From: Anaerolineaceae bacterium UBA5838
Lineage (GTDB): Bacteria > Chloroflexota > Anaerolineae > Anaerolineales > Anaerolineaceae
Length of the DNA stretch: 7,234 nucleotides
Direction: 5' to 3'
Assembly (NCBI GenBank): GCA_002432795.1
Contig: DJGU01000038.1
Location: 1 to 7,234, forward strand
Shown here piece by piece: positions 5,234 through 7,234 of this stretch. A model generated the notes under the pieces. That model was not told the DNA's origin, ran no database searches, and was given only the letters and a program-made list of their open reading frames with translations. Position numbers and translations under genes: made by a program. Position 1 is the stretch's first letter. Each line of letters starts with the position of its first letter.

Positions 5234-7234
5234 GCCTGCCTTGCGCCAATCCCAGGCTGAAGTATTGCGTTATCGCTCCGGTTGGATGGGCATATCGGCT
5301 GTCCCCGGTAGCGGAAAGACCTGGACTCTTTCCCAGCTGGCAGCAAAACTCTTGCTCACCGTTGAGCTCGAGCCTGAGCAGGAAATTTTAGTGGTCACTT
5401 TCGCCAACTCCGCAGTGGACAACTTCACCAACCAGATTGGTGCGCTTGTGCGCAGATTTGGGCTGTTGGAGGGATATGGTTACCGTGTGCGGACGCTTCA
5501 CGGACTTGCGGGCGATATTATCCGCGAGCGCCCCGAACTTGCCGGGCTTGGCAACGATTTTCGCATCCTTGATGAAGAAAACGCGAACGAGATTCTTGAA
5601 GAACTATTCTTCGAACAATTAAGAAATCGTGAGGAATTCTTCCGCCATTTGTTGAAATCTGATCTTGCCGACAAGAAAGCAAGCGAGATCTTGCGGGATG
5701 CAAAAAACGGCATGCCTGCCCTGCTCAAAGACCTCGCCAACAGTTTCATCAGCTCAGCCAAAAACGCCGGGCAAATGCCCGCCGATCTGATTAACCTTCA
5801 AAAATCCCGACCGGTCACGCCTCTGTTTCAAATTTGTCTTGATATTTATAAGGCCTACCAGGAACGTCTCAAGCTGCTTGGTGCTGTTGATTTCAATGAT
5901 CTCATTTATCTCGCCTGGAAATGCCTTAACTCTGACCCCGACCTGGTGCGTCAGCTTGCGCATCGCTGGCCTTATATTCTCGAAGACGAAGCCCAGGACT
6001 CCAGCAAACAACAGCAGGCAATTCTACAAATCCTGGCGGAACAAAATGGCAACTGGGTGCGCGTTGGGGATACCAACCAGGCAATTTACCAGAGTTTTAC
6101 CACCGCCGATCCGCAATTACTTAAGGATTTTATTGCCCGGTCAGATGTGACATCCGTTGATTTACCTGAATCAGGGCGGTCCTGCCAGAAGATTATCGAT
6201 CTTGCCAACCAGTTGAATGCCTGGGTTCAAACCAACCACCCAAACGAAGCAGTGCGCGACGCACTGACCAAGCCCTTTATCATTCCGACCAAACCTGGCG
6301 ACCCGCAGCAAAACCCGCCCTGTGACTCCAATTCCGTCCAGTTGATGACAACTTCCTTCTCGTCGGATGAAGAGCTCAACTTCATCGTCCGCCAGGTAAA
6401 AACCTGGCTGGCAGGTCATCCCGAGGATACCGTCGCCGTACTTGCATTGGTGAACGCTCGAATCAACAAGATTGCCGGCGCCTTAAGAGATAACAAAATT
6501 GACTATGTAGATATACTGATGAAAGTTCCGCGTGAGACCCGCGAAACGATCGGCACCGTACTCAACCTTCTGAAACTTGTCTTTTATCCGCTCGACCAAA
6601 AGATGGCAGAAAAAGCCTTGCAAGTCTTCTACCGCCATTTTCGCAGCGATGACGCGCTTTCGCAGGCACTTTCCAACGCCAGCAATTGGTTCAAGAGCGT
6701 GGAGCTGCTTGAAGACTTTTTCTATCCTGTTGGGATCGATCCGCTTGAAGATCTCTCCTACAGCAATCCCGACACAGCCAGCATGCTGGCGGATTTCCGC
6801 GCGTCAGTCCTGCGCTGGCATCAAGCCGCTTACCTTCCCTTTGACCAGCTAATGCTTGTCATCTCTCAGGACCTTACCATGGAGCCTTTTGAACTGGCCA
6901 CAGTCCACAAAGCCTCCTCCTTCATCAAGACCCAGATGGACAACCACCCCGAGTGGACTCCCCCGGAATTAATTACTGCTCTTACAGAAATTGCCAAGAA
7001 CGAGCGCAGTTTCTTCAGCGTCAGTGAAAACCAGGATTCCTTTAACCCGGAACTCTATAAAGGAAAAGTTGTCTTGTGTACATGCCACAAAGCCAAGGGG
7101 CTTGAATGGGACAAGGTCTTCCTGACTTCAGTAAACAATTATGATTACCCCTCTGGGGCAGAGAAAGATTCCTACATCAGTGAAAAATGGTATATTCTCG
7201 ACCGGCGTAACCTGCAGGCAGAAATTTTAGCCGA
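5226..7234 (+). CDS. UvrD/Rep-like SF1 ATP-dependent DNA helicase, 3' end outside window
   Basis: The open frame runs 669 codons to the window edge without a stop, so the C-terminus is missing. It should be an ATP-driven 3'-to-5' DNA translocase or helicase of the UvrD/PcrA/AddA superfamily. Visible motifs: a Q-motif-like Gln10; Walker A AVPGSGKT (25-32, Lys31); Ia VTFANSA (57-63); Ib TLHGLAG with His92; II DEAQD (254-258); III GDTNQAIY (281-288, Gln285); IV ESGRS with Arg318; V TCHKAKGLEW (619-628). Motif VI would follow just outside. After motif III it reads QSFTTADP in place of the usual RFRGAD, so the arginine normally there is absent. This marks a divergent branch rather than UvrD or PcrA themselves. 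Its start overlaps the stop of the degenerate partner in ATGACTGA, with a strong ribosome binding site, so equal production and complex formation are likely. A C-terminal nuclease as in AddA, or a separate nuclease gene, could lie beyond the window. Activity as a helicase is well supported; a role in double-strand break repair is inferred. Confidence 0.9.
   Translation, partial: MTEPALRQSQAEVLRYRSGWMGISAVPGSGKTWTLSQLAAKLLLTVELEPEQEILVVTFANSAVDNFTNQIGALVRRFGLLEGYGYRVRTLHGLAGDIIRERPELAGLGNDFRILDEENANEILEELFFEQLRNREEFFRHLLKSDLADKKASEILRDAKNGMPALLKDLANSFISSAKNAGQMPADLINLQKSRPVTPLFQICLDIYKAYQERLKLLGAVDFNDLIYLAWKCLNSDPDLVRQLAHRWPYILEDEAQDSSKQQQAILQILAEQNGNWVRVGDTNQAIYQSFTTADPQLLKDFIARSDVTSVDLPESGRSCQKIIDLANQLNAWVQTNHPNEAVRDALTKPFIIPTKPGDPQQNPPCDSNSVQLMTTSFSSDEELNFIVRQVKTWLAGHPEDTVAVLALVNARINKIAGALRDNKIDYVDILMKVPRETRETIGTVLNLLKLVFYPLDQKMAEKALQVFYRHFRSDDALSQALSNASNWFKSVELLEDFFYPVGIDPLEDLSYSNPDTASMLADFRASVLRWHQAAYLPFDQLMLVISQDLTMEPFELATVHKASSFIKTQMDNHPEWTPPELITALTEIAKNERSFFSVSENQDSFNPELYKGKVVLCTCHKAKGLEWDKVFLTSVNNYDYPSGAEKDSYISEKWYILDRRNLQAEILA

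Overview
The window is a gene-dense bacterial chromosome fragment of roughly 50% GC. It holds two genes read leftward and two read rightward from a shared intergenic region at about 3027-3127. The ADP-forming acyl-CoA synthetase and the style of the helicase pair suggest an anaerobic fermentative bacterium, possibly of the Chloroflexota/Anaerolineae type. That placement is an impression from protein style, with no rRNA or marker gene in view to prove it. No RNA genes, mobile elements, CRISPR arrays or prophage traces were seen.

Left arm (minus strand): an ADP-forming acetate/acyl-CoA synthetase with fused alpha and beta parts (927-3026) is followed after a 68-base gap by a complete classical short-chain dehydrogenase/reductase (76-858). 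The synthetase has a clear extended -10 promoter and a good Shine-Dalgarno sequence. The SDR has its own ribosome binding site but no convincing promoter, so co-transcription is plausible. The SDR gene is visibly more AT-rich than the rest.

Right arm (plus strand): two helicase-fold genes overlap by 8 bases (3128-5233 and 5226 to the window end). The second is an SF1/UvrD-like helicase with motifs I, Ia, Ib, II, III, IV and V visible, cut off by the window edge before motif VI. The first has the same domain plan and an intact Walker A, but its motif II glutamate, motif III glutamine and motif V are replaced, and it ends without a nuclease domain. The pair therefore looks like a heterodimeric DNA-end-processing or recombination motor with one working and one vestigial subunit. 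Its architecture is comparable in principle to AddAB, AdnAB or RecBC, but it is not a recognisable standard member of those families.

Control region: each direction has a perfect TATAAT. The rightward one ends only 9 bases before the ATG and no Shine-Dalgarno is present, which suggests a leaderless or near-leaderless message. Three inverted repeats (3088-3104, 3110-3122, 3129-3145) lie with centres 20 and 21 bases apart, and the last covers the start codon of the first helicase-like gene. This possible operator array and the dead/live helicase pair are the main points of interest.
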